A stretch of DNA of 64,000 bases. Source: Bombyx mori. Lineage: Eukaryota > Arthropoda > Insecta > Lepidoptera > Bombycidae. The stretch covers positions 8,618,001-8,682,000 of the forward strand of contig NC_085110.1 of NCBI RefSeq assembly GCF_030269925.1. Reading direction: 5' to 3'. A program made the position numbers and the translations under genes. Each line of letters opens with the position of its first letter. Position 1 is the first letter of the stretch. Below are positions 45,985 to 56,009 of the stretch, piece by piece. A model generated the notes under the pieces. It searched no databases and was not told the origin of the DNA. It saw nothing but the letters and a program-made list of their open reading frames with translations.

Positions 45985-48900
45985 TGGATCACGTCCATCG
46001 CTTCCTCCAAGCGAACGTGAACCACTCCGCCAGGGCGCAGGATCTCCTCGTCCACACCATGGCGGAGTGGTTCATCGACATCGCGATCGTTGCGGAGCCA
46101 TACTTCGTACCTCCCGACCGGGAGGATTCCTGGGCCGGAGATGTTGATGGCTCCGTGGCGATCGTGATGCGACAGTCAGCGGCGCTACCCCCCCTTGGAA
46201 TGGTGGCCAGGGGATCCGGGTACGTCGTAGTTAGGGTCAATGAAACCGTCGTGATCGGGGTGTACTTCTCTCCGAACAGGAGTCTCGCTGAGTTCGAACG
46301 GTTCCTGGGTGGGCTCGAGGCGTTGGTTCATCGCTTCGAGTCTCGCCCGGTGATACTGGCGGGGGATCTCAACGCTAAATGTACAGCGTGGGGCTCCCCG
46401 CGCACGGACTCGCGCGGCGAGTTCCTGTCGGAGTGGGCTTTCGCGACCGGTCTCTGTCTTCTGAACAGAGGTTCGGTCGCGACCTGCGTGCGGTGGAACG
46501 GGGAATCACACGTGGACGTGTCGTTCGCGTCTCCGTCCGCCGCACGCCGTGTCCGTGGCTGGCGTGTTCTCGAGGGGGCGGAGACGCTCTCGGACCATCG
46601 CTTTGTTCGATTTGAGCTCTCCGTTTCCACTTCGTTGAATGCGCCGGCCGAAGACGCCCGCGGTGAGGAGGAGCTCCCGCGTAGCGCTCCCCGATCATTC
46701 CCACGATGGGCACTGAAGCGCCTGAATAAGGTGCTCGCGGTGGAGGCGGCCACAGTGGCCGCGTGGGCGCCGATGCCCGCGCGTCTAGTGGACGTGGAGT
46801 CGGAGGCCGATTGGTTCCGGGGTACGATGCGTCGCGTCTGCGATGCTGCGATGCCCCGGGTCAGTGGCCGCGCCCCACGTGGCGGTGCGTATTGGTGGAC
46901 GCCCGAGATCGCACTCCTCAGAGAGGAGTGCGTGCGGGCACGCCGCCGAAACGCCCGCCACCGCCGTCGCCGTCTTCGCGGTATGGATTTCGCGGAGGTG
47001 GCGGCCCGCTTACATGCCGACTGCCGTGAGAAGCAGGAGGCTCTGCGGCGGGCCATCGGCGAGGCCAAGTCTCAGAGCATGAAGACGCTCCTGGAGACGC
47101 TCGATCAGGATCCCTGGGGGCGCCCGTACCAGACGGTACGCAAGAAATTGCGACCGTGGGCGCTCCCGGTGACGGAGCGTCTCCAGCCTCAGCAGCTGCG
47201 GGATATTGTCTCCGGGCTATTCCCGCGGATGGAGAGGGACTTTGAGCCCCCCTTCATGGGCGTGCCGCCACGCCTTGACGCGAGCGGTGATGCCCCTGCT
47301 GAGGTGGTCCCTCCGAGCATATCGGAGCAGGAGATGCGTGCGGCCGTGTCGAGGATGCGGAGGAAAGACGCGGCCCCCGGCCCTGACGGTGTTCACGGTC
47401 GGGTTTGGGATTTGGCCTTCGGTGCCCTTGGGGACCGGCTCGTGCGGCTCTTTGAAGCCTGCCTCGAGTCGGGGCGGTTTCCAAAGCAGTGGAAGACGGG
47501 CAGACTTGTTCTGCTAAGGAAGGAGGGACGCCCTGCGGACTCACCTGCGGGGTATCGTCCCATCGTGTTGCTGGACGAAGCGGGAAAACTGCTCGAGCGA
47601 GTGGTGGCCGCCCGCATCGTCCAGCACCTGACGGGAGTGGGTCCTGATCTGTCAGCGGAGCAGTTCGGATTCAGGGAGGGCCGCTCGACCATTGACGCGG
47701 TGATGCGCGTGCGCGCCCTCTCTGATGAGGCTGTCAGCCGGGGCGGGGTTGCACTGGCGGTGTCCCTGGACATCGCCAATGCGTTCAACACCCTGCCCTG
47801 GTCGGTGATCGCGGGGGCGCTGCAGTATCACGGCGTCCCTGCGTATCTCCGTCGGCTGATCGGGTCCTACCTCGAGGATAGGTCGGTCGTGTGCACCGGG
47901 CACGGTGGGACGGTGCTCCGCTTCCCCGTCCAGCGCGGTGTTCCACAGGGGTCGGTCCTTGGCCCTCTCTTGTGGAACATCGGCTACGACTGGGTCTTGC
48001 GTGGCACCCTAAGCACTCCTCTCCCGGGTCTGAGCGTAGTTTGCTACGCGGACGACACTTTGGTCGTGGCCCGGGGGAGGGACTTGCGAGAGTCTGCCCG
48101 TCTTTCCTGCGCGGGGGTGGCCTTCGTCATCGGCAGGATCCGACGGTTGGGTCTGGAGGTGGCGCTTGATAAATCCCAGGCCCTGTTGTTTCACGGGGCC
48201 CGGAGAGCGCCGCCTCAGGGGGCCCACCTCGTGATCGGAGGCGTTCGCGTCGAGATCGAGGCAACCGGGTTGCGGTACCTCGGTCTCGTACTGGACGGTC
48301 GTTGGAGCTTTCGCGCTCACTTTGAAAGATTAGGTCCCCGACTGATGGCGGCCGCCGGCTCGCTGAGTCGGCTGTTGCCGAACGTCGGGGGGCCTGACGT
48401 GGTGGTGCGCCGCCTCTACACGGGGGTGGTGCGGTCGATGGCACTGTACGGGGCTCCCGTGTGGTGCCACGCCCTGACCCGCGACAACGTTGCGGCGTTG
48501 CGACGTCCGCAACGCGCGATTGCGGTCAGGGCGGTTCGTGGATACCGTACCGTCTCGTTCGAGGCGGCGTGCGTGCTAGCTGGGACGCCTCCCTGGGACC
48601 TGGAAGCGGAGGCGCTCGCTGCGGATTACGCGTGGCGATGCGATCTCCGCTCCAGGGGGGAGCCGCGTCCCGGCGCGGCGGAAGTTCGAGCGCGGAAGCT
48701 TCAATCTCGGCGTGCCGTGCTCGAGGCGTGGTCTCGCCGCCTGGCGGACCCCGCCTACGGGCGACGGACCGTCGAGGCGATCCGCCCGGTCCTCTCGGAC
48801 TGGGTGAATCGCGACCGAGGACGTCTCACCTTCCGAGCGACGCAGGTGCTCACGGGACACGGCTGTTTCGGTCGCTACCTACACCTCGTCGCCCGGAGGG

Positions 48901-49223
48901 AGCCGACGCCGAAGTGCCACCACTGCAGTGGCTGCAACGAGGACACGGCGGAGCACACGCTCGCGTACTGCACCGCTTTCGCGGAGCAGCGCCGCGTCCT
49001 CGTTGCAAAAATAGGACCGGACTTGTCGCTTCCGACCGTCGTGGCTACGATGCTCGGCAGCGACGAGTCCTGGCAGGCGATGCTCGACTTCTGCGAGTCC
49101 ACCATCTCGCAGAAGGAGGCGGCGGAACGGGAGAGGGAGAGCTCTTCTTCCCTCTCGGCGCCGTGCCGCCGCCGTCGAGCCGGGGGTCGGAGGAGGGCGT
49201 TTGTCCAGCTCCAGCCCCTATGA
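45984..49223 (+). CDS. R1-clade LINE ORF2 (endonuclease-reverse transcriptase, 1079 aa)
   Basis: The APE-type endonuclease is at about 1-225, with FLQANVNHSARAQDLL, VAEPYFVP, AGDLNAKCTAWGS and LSDHRFVRFEL. The RT is at about 440-730, with LVLLRKEGRPADSPAGYRPI, AVSLDIANAFNTLPW, RGVPQGSVLGPLLWN and the catalytic VVCYADDTLVVA. The C-terminal domain includes the R1-clade zinc motif CHHCSGCNEDTAEHTLAYC at about residue 980. It is open throughout and full length for the clade. Long antisense ORFs over this gene are by-products of its GC richness. Confidence 0.93.
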   Translation: MDHVHRFLQANVNHSARAQDLLVHTMAEWFIDIAIVAEPYFVPPDREDSWAGDVDGSVAIVMRQSAALPPLGMVARGSGYVVVRVNETVVIGVYFSPNRSLAEFERFLGGLEALVHRFESRPVILAGDLNAKCTAWGSPRTDSRGEFLSEWAFATGLCLLNRGSVATCVRWNGESHVDVSFASPSAARRVRGWRVLEGAETLSDHRFVRFELSVSTSLNAPAEDARGEEELPRSAPRSFPRWALKRLNKVLAVEAATVAAWAPMPARLVDVESEADWFRGTMRRVCDAAMPRVSGRAPRGGAYWWTPEIALLREECVRARRRNARHRRRRLRGMDFAEVAARLHADCREKQEALRRAIGEAKSQSMKTLLETLDQDPWGRPYQTVRKKLRPWALPVTERLQPQQLRDIVSGLFPRMERDFEPPFMGVPPRLDASGDAPAEVVPPSISEQEMRAAVSRMRRKDAAPGPDGVHGRVWDLAFGALGDRLVRLFEACLESGRFPKQWKTGRLVLLRKEGRPADSPAGYRPIVLLDEAGKLLERVVAARIVQHLTGVGPDLSAEQFGFREGRSTIDAVMRVRALSDEAVSRGGVALAVSLDIANAFNTLPWSVIAGALQYHGVPAYLRRLIGSYLEDRSVVCTGHGGTVLRFPVQRGVPQGSVLGPLLWNIGYDWVLRGTLSTPLPGLSVVCYADDTLVVARGRDLRESARLSCAGVAFVIGRIRRLGLEVALDKSQALLFHGARRAPPQGAHLVIGGVRVEIEATGLRYLGLVLDGRWSFRAHFERLGPRLMAAAGSLSRLLPNVGGPDVVVRRLYTGVVRSMALYGAPVWCHALTRDNVAALRRPQRAIAVRAVRGYRTVSFEAACVLAGTPPWDLEAEALAADYAWRCDLRSRGEPRPGAAEVRARKLQSRRAVLEAWSRRLADPAYGRRTVEAIRPVLSDWVNRDRGRLTFRATQVLTGHGCFGRYLHLVARREPTPKCHHCSGCNEDTAEHTLAYCTAFAEQRRVLVAKIGPDLSLPTVVATMLGSDESWQAMLDFCESTISQKEAAERERESSSSLSAPCRRRRAGGRRRAFVQLQPL

Positions 49224-49849
49224 GGAGGCAGTCTCCTCCCGGTGATGGTCACGGGGCGACCTAAGGGGGTTGAGGCTGTGCCGCACGCTACCGTCACTCT
49301 AGCGCGCTGGCACCAGGAGGACGGGACGGCGCGTCGGCGGCTGCGGACTGCGATGTGGTCCGCATTTTCGTCGTCGCTGTCGTCGCCGAACATACTGTTG
49401 AAGAGCAACCCGGTCGGCGGTGTATCGCGTTCCGACCTGGCAGGCTGGTTCTGGCCCAGCGGGGTATCCCGGAACACCAGCGGCACCGCCCGGGCGGCCT
49501 GGTAGGGCCGCCGTACCGCGGAGACCGACGTCGTTGGTTGTCGACTATCGCCTCGACGACCCGTCGGTCGGGCGTCCTCGGGGTGGCGCCGCGTGTCTGG
49601 TTGTAGTGTTGACCGCGGGAACCCCCCTACTCTGTCCAGGTTCTGACCCCGGACGGAGATCGGACGTCGGGTGTAAGAGTGCAGGGGAGTCGTTTAGTGG
49701 GTGGGCCCTAAAATCCTTGGGCCCGCGATCTGCTCTCAACACCTGCAGATCGTTAAGTCTCACATACCCCGCGCGCCCCCTAGGCGCGGGGACCTCGTAG
49801 GAGGTTCGGCCCTCTACCCGAAGAAAAAAAAAAGGGTATCGACACCATA

Positions 49850-50470
49850 CATTGTAACAACTAAGCCTGCACGCTAGTGTTCAAAGTATGGCCTCAACAC
49901 CATTGATAATTTTGCAACAACCAAGCCTCCACGCTGGTGTTCAAAGTTAGGCCTACACGCCATTACTCATATTGCAACAACCAAGCCTCCACGCTGGTGT
50001 TCAAACTCTTAGGCCTACACGCCATTACTCATATTGTAACAACCAAGCCTACACGCTGGTGTTCAAAGTCTGGCCTACACGGCATCAACAACCAAGCCCA
50101 AGTGCTGGTGTTCAGACTTAGGCCTACACGCCATTACTTATATTGCAACAACCAAGCCTACACGCTGGTGTTCAAACTCTGGCCTACACGCCATCAACAA
50201 CCAAGCCTCCACGCTGGTGTTCAAACTTAGGCCTACACGCCATTACTCATATTGCAATATCCAGGCCTACACGCTGATGTTTAAAGTCTGGCCTATACGG
50301 CATCAACAACCAAGCCCAAGCGCTGGTGTTCAGACTTAGGCTTACACGCCATTACTAATATTGCAACAACCAAGCCTACGCGCTGGTGTTCAAAGTCTGG
50401 GTTACATGTCATCAATAATATTGGAACAACCAAGCCTCTTCGCTGGCGTTCCAAGTTAGGCACACAAAGA
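49850..50470. repeat. Minisatellite, about 11 units of 47-63 bp
   Basis: The motif AACCAAGCCTCCACGCTGGT, then GTTCAAAGTTAGGCCTACAC and CCATTACTCATATTGCAAC, is repeated with variation. The core GCTGGTGTTCA occurs about every 60 or 47 bp (for example 49933, 49993, 50056, 50104, 50165, 50212, 50320, 50381). Long and short units alternate. The array lies between the integrase relic and the 3' LTR of the gypsy element, and the R1 LINE inserted beside it. Confidence 0.9.
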
Positions 50471-51510
50471 GAAGCCTCATTCCAAAAATTGTATCTCATT
50501 GATCTCTTCTAATGGAAATTCATACGCCGACACGGCAATCTCATTCTGTTTTCCATAGTTTGGAGCTGCTTGTAATTTTCATGGGCTACTTTTGGGTCCA
50601 CGTTCTGTGATTTTCTTGACCTCGTATCGGTCATTAGGAAGGACCTTCTTTATCTCGTAACCCCCGAACTTTTTGACTTACTTTGGTTCCCAACCGGAAG
50701 GGTTAAATCGTATTGACCCTAGTCAATTCCTTTCATTTTTGCTTTAGTGCTATCAAATTTTAGCTTTAGTTTTCTCTGCCCGTTCGGTCATCCTTTCATA
50801 CACTATTTTACAGAAAATTTAGGATTAGCTCTCATTTTCTTCATCAATAATTGAAATTAGCTCCATTCCATAGGTGCTTTCCCAGTTGCTTTGGATAGGT
50901 ACTGTACAGTTAATAGCAAGTTGTGTTTCCAGTGATCCTGCTGAATATTACTAATGACAGTGAGTCCATCTTTAACGATGCGGAAAATTCTTTTGGCCTG
51001 GCCGTTTGATCTATTCGTGTATGCTACGATGTGGTGCAGTTCAATGCTGTACTGTTTACAGTATTGTTTATATTAGGACACGAATGCACCATCACCATCA
51101 ACGATTATCCTCTTGAGAGTTCCAAAAAGAAGTACAAGTGTTGCAAGGCCGATTCTTGACTTTTCTTAGTAGCATGCTTTAATAAAACAATTTGGAAAAG
51201 GCATCAACCGTACAAAGACGTATTCTTTTTCAGGTCCACTCAATTTCCCAGAGATATCTACGTGAATTGTCTGTGCTGTGCCTGAAGTACTTTTCATAGT
51301 TTTACAAACCACGCAATTGTCTATGAAGCTGCGAACTTTTGAGCTCAATTTGTCAGACCAAAAGTGTTCTTTGAGTTTTTCGAGTGCTTTCTCCCAGCCA
51401 AAGTGTTTTAAAACTTTGTGGTAATTATTTATGATACTCCATTGGTAGCATTGTGGTACCGCTTTTAGAGTCTTGGTTCTTCCATTCTCCAGCTTAACTT
51501 TTTGGCACAA
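50470..51510 (-). pseudogene. gypsy-type integrase relic
   Basis: The open part 51510-51166 has the HHCC zinc-binding region (FGWEKALEKLKEHFWSDKL, then CVVCKTMKS) followed by HVDISGKLSGPEKEYVFV, the start of the catalytic core. Further downstream, broken frames give HHIVAYTNRSNGQAKRIFRI (51050-50960), equivalent to the 'H...NGQVER..R' core end, and IKKVLPNDRYEVKKITERGP (50660-50600), the C-terminal DNA-binding fold. It is degraded but collinear. Confidence 0.75.
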
Positions 51511-51578
51511 AACTTCGTCTCTGATTAAGTATTCAGTGTTTTTATTGCCATTGTTCTTGATATCATTGATTAGGCTAC

Positions 51579-52230
51579 TTAAAAAGGATCTCTGTACTGT
51601 GTCATTACTAACCAGTCTTTATCCAAAGTCAAGTTAAGGGTTTTCTGGGTAATATGGTTCTTACTAAAACAATTGACGTGTTTTAGTCTTTCTCTTTTAC
51701 GATCCTCGACATCAAAGTTAACATTTTGCAGAAAAGGCCACCACCGATGCACACGTGGCAGTAGTTCTTGCATATATCGAAAGGTTTTCAAAGCATTGCA
51801 GTCTGTGACAACAGTGAGCTTTCTGTCGTATAAAAAGTTACATAAAGGTTTTATGGATCTTACAACAGCCACAGTCTCCAATTCATATGAGTGATAGTTG
51901 GATCAGCATCACTTGCATCTGTATGAAGTTCAATTGGTACGCCCTCTTTGAACATAGTATGAAGCAGCGCGCAGGTACGGTAATCGATTATGTTTAATCT
52001 TGTTGCTTCGTGAGAGGCAGTCCATATCCATTTCGTTCCTGATTTTTTCAATTCCCGTAGTGGTGCCATTCGGCCCAAAGTACTTAGTACAATCTTTGTA
52101 AAGTTTCTTCTACCAATCTTCCAAGCATAAGGAGGCTATCCAAGTAAATCAGAGTCGCTTCTTCTATCAGTACTTTTAGTGAATTTCTGGTATACGAACG
52201 GGGCATTATGTAGAAGTAGAGTATTTTTAT
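51579..52230 (-). pseudogene. gypsy-type RT end and RNase H relic
   Basis: The sequence runs through several frames. A 'NAPFVYQKFTKST' stretch and 'IYLDSLLMLGRLVEETLQRL' correspond to the RT catalytic area, with YLDS in place of YLDD. Then come a HTDASD RNase H start (about 51925) and METVAVVRSIKPLCNFLYDR, VVTDCNALKTFR and LPRVHRWWPFLQ, the typical Ty3/gypsy RNase H. A frameshift near 51870 and earlier stops make it non-functional. Confidence 0.8.
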
Positions 52231-52539
52231 TTCTACTAGTTTATTTTGTAGGGCCGCTGTTCCACAACATTATTTAAATGAAATATTCAATTCCTCAGAG
52301 GTCACTTTGTTTGTCGAAAGCCTTTCTCTGATGATTTCACTGAATCAGATTAATTAATTGTGCGTGAGAGTAAGTCGGGACTGGACAGATTCCTTTCAAA
52401 CACTTCGATGTATTCTTTCTTTGTCCCGAAAGCCACAATACAGATTTCTATGGCAGAAAAATCTGCCTCGCTCTTCCAATTTGTTTTGTTCAGTCTTTAT
52501 CATGAAGACATTAATATGTGCCTTAGTCTCAGTACTCCG

Positions 52540-53559
52540 TCATAGATTCACTCTTTTACTGTGTTGTTCGTCAGCAATTCTTTTAAAACATCTTTCTGTA
52601 GTGTGTCGAGTCCCTTTACAGTAGGAACACTCCTTAATGGATGGTACAGGCGAATCTCTTGATGAGAAAGAAGCTCCTGATCCTGATGCTGAAAACGTTC
52701 CACGTCGAATTGCATTTTCCGGGCAATATCCAGCAAAATGACCTGTTTTTCCACAAACATGACAAGTCAAGTTGGATCTATCACGATTAAAGTTCAAACG
52801 AGGTTGCTTACTGAACTCAGTCGGTTTAGTTGGTATATTCTTTCGTTTGCGAAACGTTTTGGCTATAGCAATTAACTCCGGAACAGTATTTGACTTGCTA
52901 TTGAGCAGTTCTGTCCGAATCCGTTCATCTCCAATGCTCCCAATGACAAATTCTACTGCATCCTGTTCCGTTGGATGAGGTTTTACTATCCTTCTGAACA
53001 TACGCCACACGTTTGAAATAAAATCTTGAATGTTTTCTGCCTCGTCAATGGTGTAATTTCTATAACTCAGAATATCTGCAAAGTACCTGGATTCGGGTTC
53101 GAAAGTTTGCAACATGTCATCCCGCATTTCCGTCCAGGTTGTTGTCCTTAGGAGGCTACTATCTGCCCATGTCTTTGCACGACCTTTTAATACACTTGCT
53201 GCTTTTAATCGTACCTCATGATCTCGAAGTCCATATTCTGCTTGAGTACGTGTAATAAGATCTACCCAATCGTGTACATCGGTACTAGAATCGGGGTCAT
53301 ATGTAGGAAAATAAACATCGGCAATGCGCACTCGCGTATTTTCTTCTGATTTCATGGTGCCGATCATTTCAGTCAAGGTTACGCGATGATCGTAAGACAG
53401 TTGAGTCATCATATCGTTCATCGTGGTTTTAAATGCGTCTGCCATAGCTTGAATTACGTCATTAGGCCGTTGTTCGTCACGTGGTGTTCCCTCTTCTGAT
53501 GTTGGAGTATTTCCACTTTCGGGTAGCGACATGGTAAGCGGGTGGTCTTCGTAAGTCAA
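52540..53559 (-). CDS. gypsy-type Gag polyprotein (339 aa)
   Basis: This is the capsid-nucleocapsid protein of the LTR element. Residues about 60-220 have the helical Gag-capsid character of Ty3/gypsy elements (VHDWVDLITRTQAEYGLRD, WADSSLLRTTTWTEMRDDML, YRNYTIDEAENIQDFISNV). A CCHC knuckle (CHVCGKTGHFAGYC, about residue 272) is followed by a second, imperfect one (CSYCKGTRHTTERC). The reading frame is fully open. The first ATG lies in the LTR, with the second in-frame ATG (MSLPESGN) at about 53532, also in the LTR. No protease follows in frame. It could still supply particles in trans, which is inference. Confidence 0.85.
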   Translation of the reverse strand: MTYEDHPLTMSLPESGNTPTSEEGTPRDEQRPNDVIQAMADAFKTTMNDMMTQLSYDHRVTLTEMIGTMKSEENTRVRIADVYFPTYDPDSSTDVHDWVDLITRTQAEYGLRDHEVRLKAASVLKGRAKTWADSSLLRTTTWTEMRDDMLQTFEPESRYFADILSYRNYTIDEAENIQDFISNVWRMFRRIVKPHPTEQDAVEFVIGSIGDERIRTELLNSKSNTVPELIAIAKTFRKRKNIPTKPTEFSKQPRLNFNRDRSNLTCHVCGKTGHFAGYCPENAIRRGTFSASGSGASFSSRDSPVPSIKECSYCKGTRHTTERCFKRIADEQHSKRVNL

Positions 53560-54041
53560 TAAAACCAGAAATGTTAACTCAGAGCGTATATTACGCAGGA
53601 GCGTTCTGTCTGATACGGTGACTCGCTCGCTTCTGAGCTAAGGATTGTACAGCAGCTCTTTTTATAGTCAGCCAGTGTGCCGGCAACTCGCGCCATCAAA
53701 GGGTGCCGCTGCGGTATGTGATCCAAGCCGCCCGCCGCGAACGTTGAAGTGTGCCGGCGACCCGCACCATCAAAGGGTGCCGCTGCGGTGTGTGTTCCAA
53801 GCCGACCGCCACGAACGTTGCAGGGGAACCGGTGACCGGAGCCGTCAAAGGGTGCCGGTGCGCTCTCTGATTCAAGCCGCCTGCCGTTGATCGTTGCAAA
53901 TATGCCGGTGACCCGAGCCATCAAAGGGTGCCGACGCCCTCTGTGATCCAAGCCGCCTGCCGTCGACCGTTGCAGGTGTGCCGGCGGCGCTCGCTGACAA
54001 AGGGTGCGGATGCGCTTTGTGATCTAAGCCGCGCGCCGACA
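53500..54041 (-). repeat. LTR, 5' copy in element orientation
   Basis: This is the partner of 42086-42627. TG...CA termini, the 75-bp tandem units and the TATAAAAA box (complement of about 53659-53666) are all conserved. It drives gag, whose start codon (53559) is inside this LTR. The expected tRNA-type primer-binding site beginning TGG is not seen just after the LTR on the - strand. Confidence 0.92.
53659..53666 (-). promoter_or_regulatory. LTR TATA box
   Basis: GACTATAAAAAGAGC lies on the - strand immediately downstream of the GC-rich tandem array and about 100 nt before the gag ATG. The spacing fits a U3/R junction promoter. The same box occurs in the other LTR at 42245-42252. Confidence 0.65.
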
Positions 54042-55849
54042 TATATACTTTTCTTTTACCTATAGTACTTACATAAACTAACTGATAAACACATTAAACT
54101 TCTTTACATCACGCAATTGAGTGATAGTATAGGCTAAAAAATCTATTATAAGATATCAGTGACAACCCTAACAATCCATCCCTATTTTGTCTTTTGGCGT
54201 TCCAATTTTGTGTTTTCTCGTCCCTAATTTTTCCAGTCTCGTTCCGAATTACCCCACATACGTCCCAATTTTCCCCAAAAAGAAAGGAAAAATTATAAAT
54301 TTTTTATTTTGTCGAAATATTGTATTTAAAATAAGAATATTGCAACTTACCGTTTGTTGTGGTATTTCCAGGTGTATTAAAAACTTATATAAACTGTGAT
54401 CTTATTGAAAAAACAACGATAATATTACTTTTTTTAAAAGTTCTGTAAGCTGTTTTAAAACGCACTTTTCAACCACTATTTTCAATTTAATTTGATGAAT
54501 TTTTGGGACCAACTTAACTCATATTTAGTACTTCCATAGTTAACTTGGTTTTTCTTCTATACATTGATAAATATTAACATAAACAAAATTAGGTAGATTC
54601 CGTGCTACAGGTACTTTGAGAATCTTCCGCAGGTTTGTCCCAATTTACCCCAGGATCCCAATTTACCCCATGTCATGGTACGATGTCAATGTCAAACACT
54701 TTTCTATTTACCATAGACATATATAGTAGGGACACGACATATTGTTCTATACGTACAATTGCTTATATAAATAGCACCCATTTTGAAGGCACATACATAA
54801 ACATATATCTATCTCGTTCTTACTCAGCACTTTAACTCGCAGGAAAACAATATAACAGTATTTCAGTGCGTACATAAAATGAAACATGAATATACGTAAA
54901 TGTCTCCGTCTCCGTCTAATGAGGCCGAAAATCCGCCATGTTTAGCGCGCCAAATGTCATTGTCACGTCAGTTCGGCCGTCTGTTTTGGGTTGTACATTA
55001 TTTATTGACTTTGATATCGATTTAATATGATTGCTTATATAAAATTTCTTATTTTATCATGCTTAACACATACAAAAATAATAATTAAAACATATTTTAT
55101 AGGATCTCAAGAAAGTCGTCGGAACTATTTAAATAAAATAGTTTTATAACACTATTGTCAACTCGTTAAATATTTAATAATTAAGTGATTTTAGAGAGGA
55201 AGTCACAAGGAATGGCGTTTGTAATTTTATTAACGAATAAATGTTCTGTAGGTGTTTTTTTTTATCAGGCGGTCCCTTGATAAGTTTAAAATTTGAATCA
55301 CTCTCAATAGAGCAAGAGCCCGCAACAGCCAGACCTTCGTTATTTTATAAAAGCTGAAAGTTTCTCTGTGTATGTCTCCAACACAGGTAAGAACGACCCG
55401 CGATTATAGAGTTTCGATTGTGGTTACTTGGGCAGGTAACAGGCAGTAAAGGTATATAAAATAGTACCTTAAATTCGTTAAAGTATAAAGGTTTTTTTTT
55501 TAATATTTACTCCAGAATATCTTTAGAAATCACGATATCCGTTGCCGGACACTTTTTCCAGTTGTTACCCTCTGCCAGACACCCCTAAACTTTAATAAAT
55601 TTTAATTATACTTTCGTTATACTATAAAAGCTAAATTTTATATATGTTACTTAGGGACTTATAAAAATATGTTACCCCAATAGCCGGACAGTTTTAATGG
55701 TTCTTACATCTTGCCAGACACATTGAGAGCCCGCTGTAGGTGCGAGCGCGAGGTAGCAACTGTTCAAGCGGGTGTGAGCGAGATAGAGTGCTTAGTCTAT
55801 TGTGATCTTTTACTGCACATCAGCTGTCGTTTATAGGATTTATCCGTTC

Positions 55850-56000
55850 TAAGCAGTGATATCGAGGCGCTACTCGGCATGGGAAGCTCTGTCATTCTGG
55901 CGGGCGACCTAAATTGTAAACACATCAGGTCGAACTCACTCAACAACTGTCTTGGTGAAGCTGGAAAGGCCTCCGGGCCACCAGTAATCTTTCAATCATA
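55850..56000 (+). pseudogene. LINE endonuclease scrap
   Basis: It translates as 'SDIEALLGMGSSVILAGDLNCKHIRSN', the GDLN region of a Jockey-type endonuclease, then degrades and ends in an A-run at about 55998. It is only about 50 codons long. Confidence 0.55.
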
Positions 56001-56009
56001 AAAAAAAAA

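Larger units (their letters stand above)
42726..49833 (+). mobile_element. Full-length R1-clade LINE, 7.1 kb, with 15-bp TSD
   Basis: The duplication GGGTATCGACACCAT flanks it at 42711-42725 and 49834-49848. The 5' UTR is 42726-43587, ORF1 43588-45984, ORF2 45984-49223 (joined by TAATG), and the 3' UTR 49224-49833 ends in A-rich tail. Both ORFs are open. GC content is much higher than the surrounding DNA. R1-clade placement rests on ORF2 layout, with an APE endonuclease, RT and a C-terminal CCHC motif. The target is gypsy internal sequence, so it is not an rDNA R1 or a telomeric TRAS/SART insertion. It is likely recent. Confidence 0.92.
42086..54041 (-). mobile_element. Ty3/gypsy-type LTR retrotransposon, defective, with nested R1 LINE
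   Basis: Two 542-bp LTRs (42086-42627 and 53500-54041) look identical by eye. They begin TGTTGG and end CCGACA on the + strand, and TATATA flanks both sides. The internal part reads on the - strand: gag (53559-52540), RT and RNase H relics (52230-51579), integrase relics (51510-50470), a minisatellite (49850-50470) and then the R1 LINE insertion (42726-49833). Protease and most of RT are missing and pol is broken by stops. Excluding the LINE it is about 4.8 kb. Young LTRs with a dead pol imply mobilisation in trans. Confidence 0.88.
41121..54678. mobile_element. TA-flanked DNA element hosting the gypsy and R1 elements
   Basis: The left end CCGTAAAATGGGGTAAATAG and the right end reversed (CCATGACATGGGGTAAATTG) form imperfect terminal repeats next to TA (41119-41120, 54679-54680). 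GGGTAAATTGGGA-like motifs recur near both ends (41330-41360, 54640-54670) and TTACCCCA/TTTTCCCC blocks occur at 54250-54280. Without the LTR element it would be about 1.6 kb. I could not read a transposase, so it is either decayed or non-autonomous. The TA duplication suggests Tc1/mariner/pogo affinity. Confidence 0.55.

Noticed and set aside
43204..49486. Many long ORFs on the antisense strand and alternative frames of the R1 LINE
   Set aside because: The region is GC-rich, so stop codons are rare in every frame. Only the two collinear sense ORFs carry family motifs.
49850..50470. CRISPR-like array of repeats
   Set aside because: Units are contiguous variants of one motif without unique spacers, and the DNA is eukaryotic. 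It is a minisatellite.
54930..55010. Promoter of an unseen gene (GCCATGTTTAG, GTCACGTCAG, GC-rich patch)
   Set aside because: No adjacent coding sequence on either strand. A similar motif at 57740-57765 suggests a repeat rather than a promoter.
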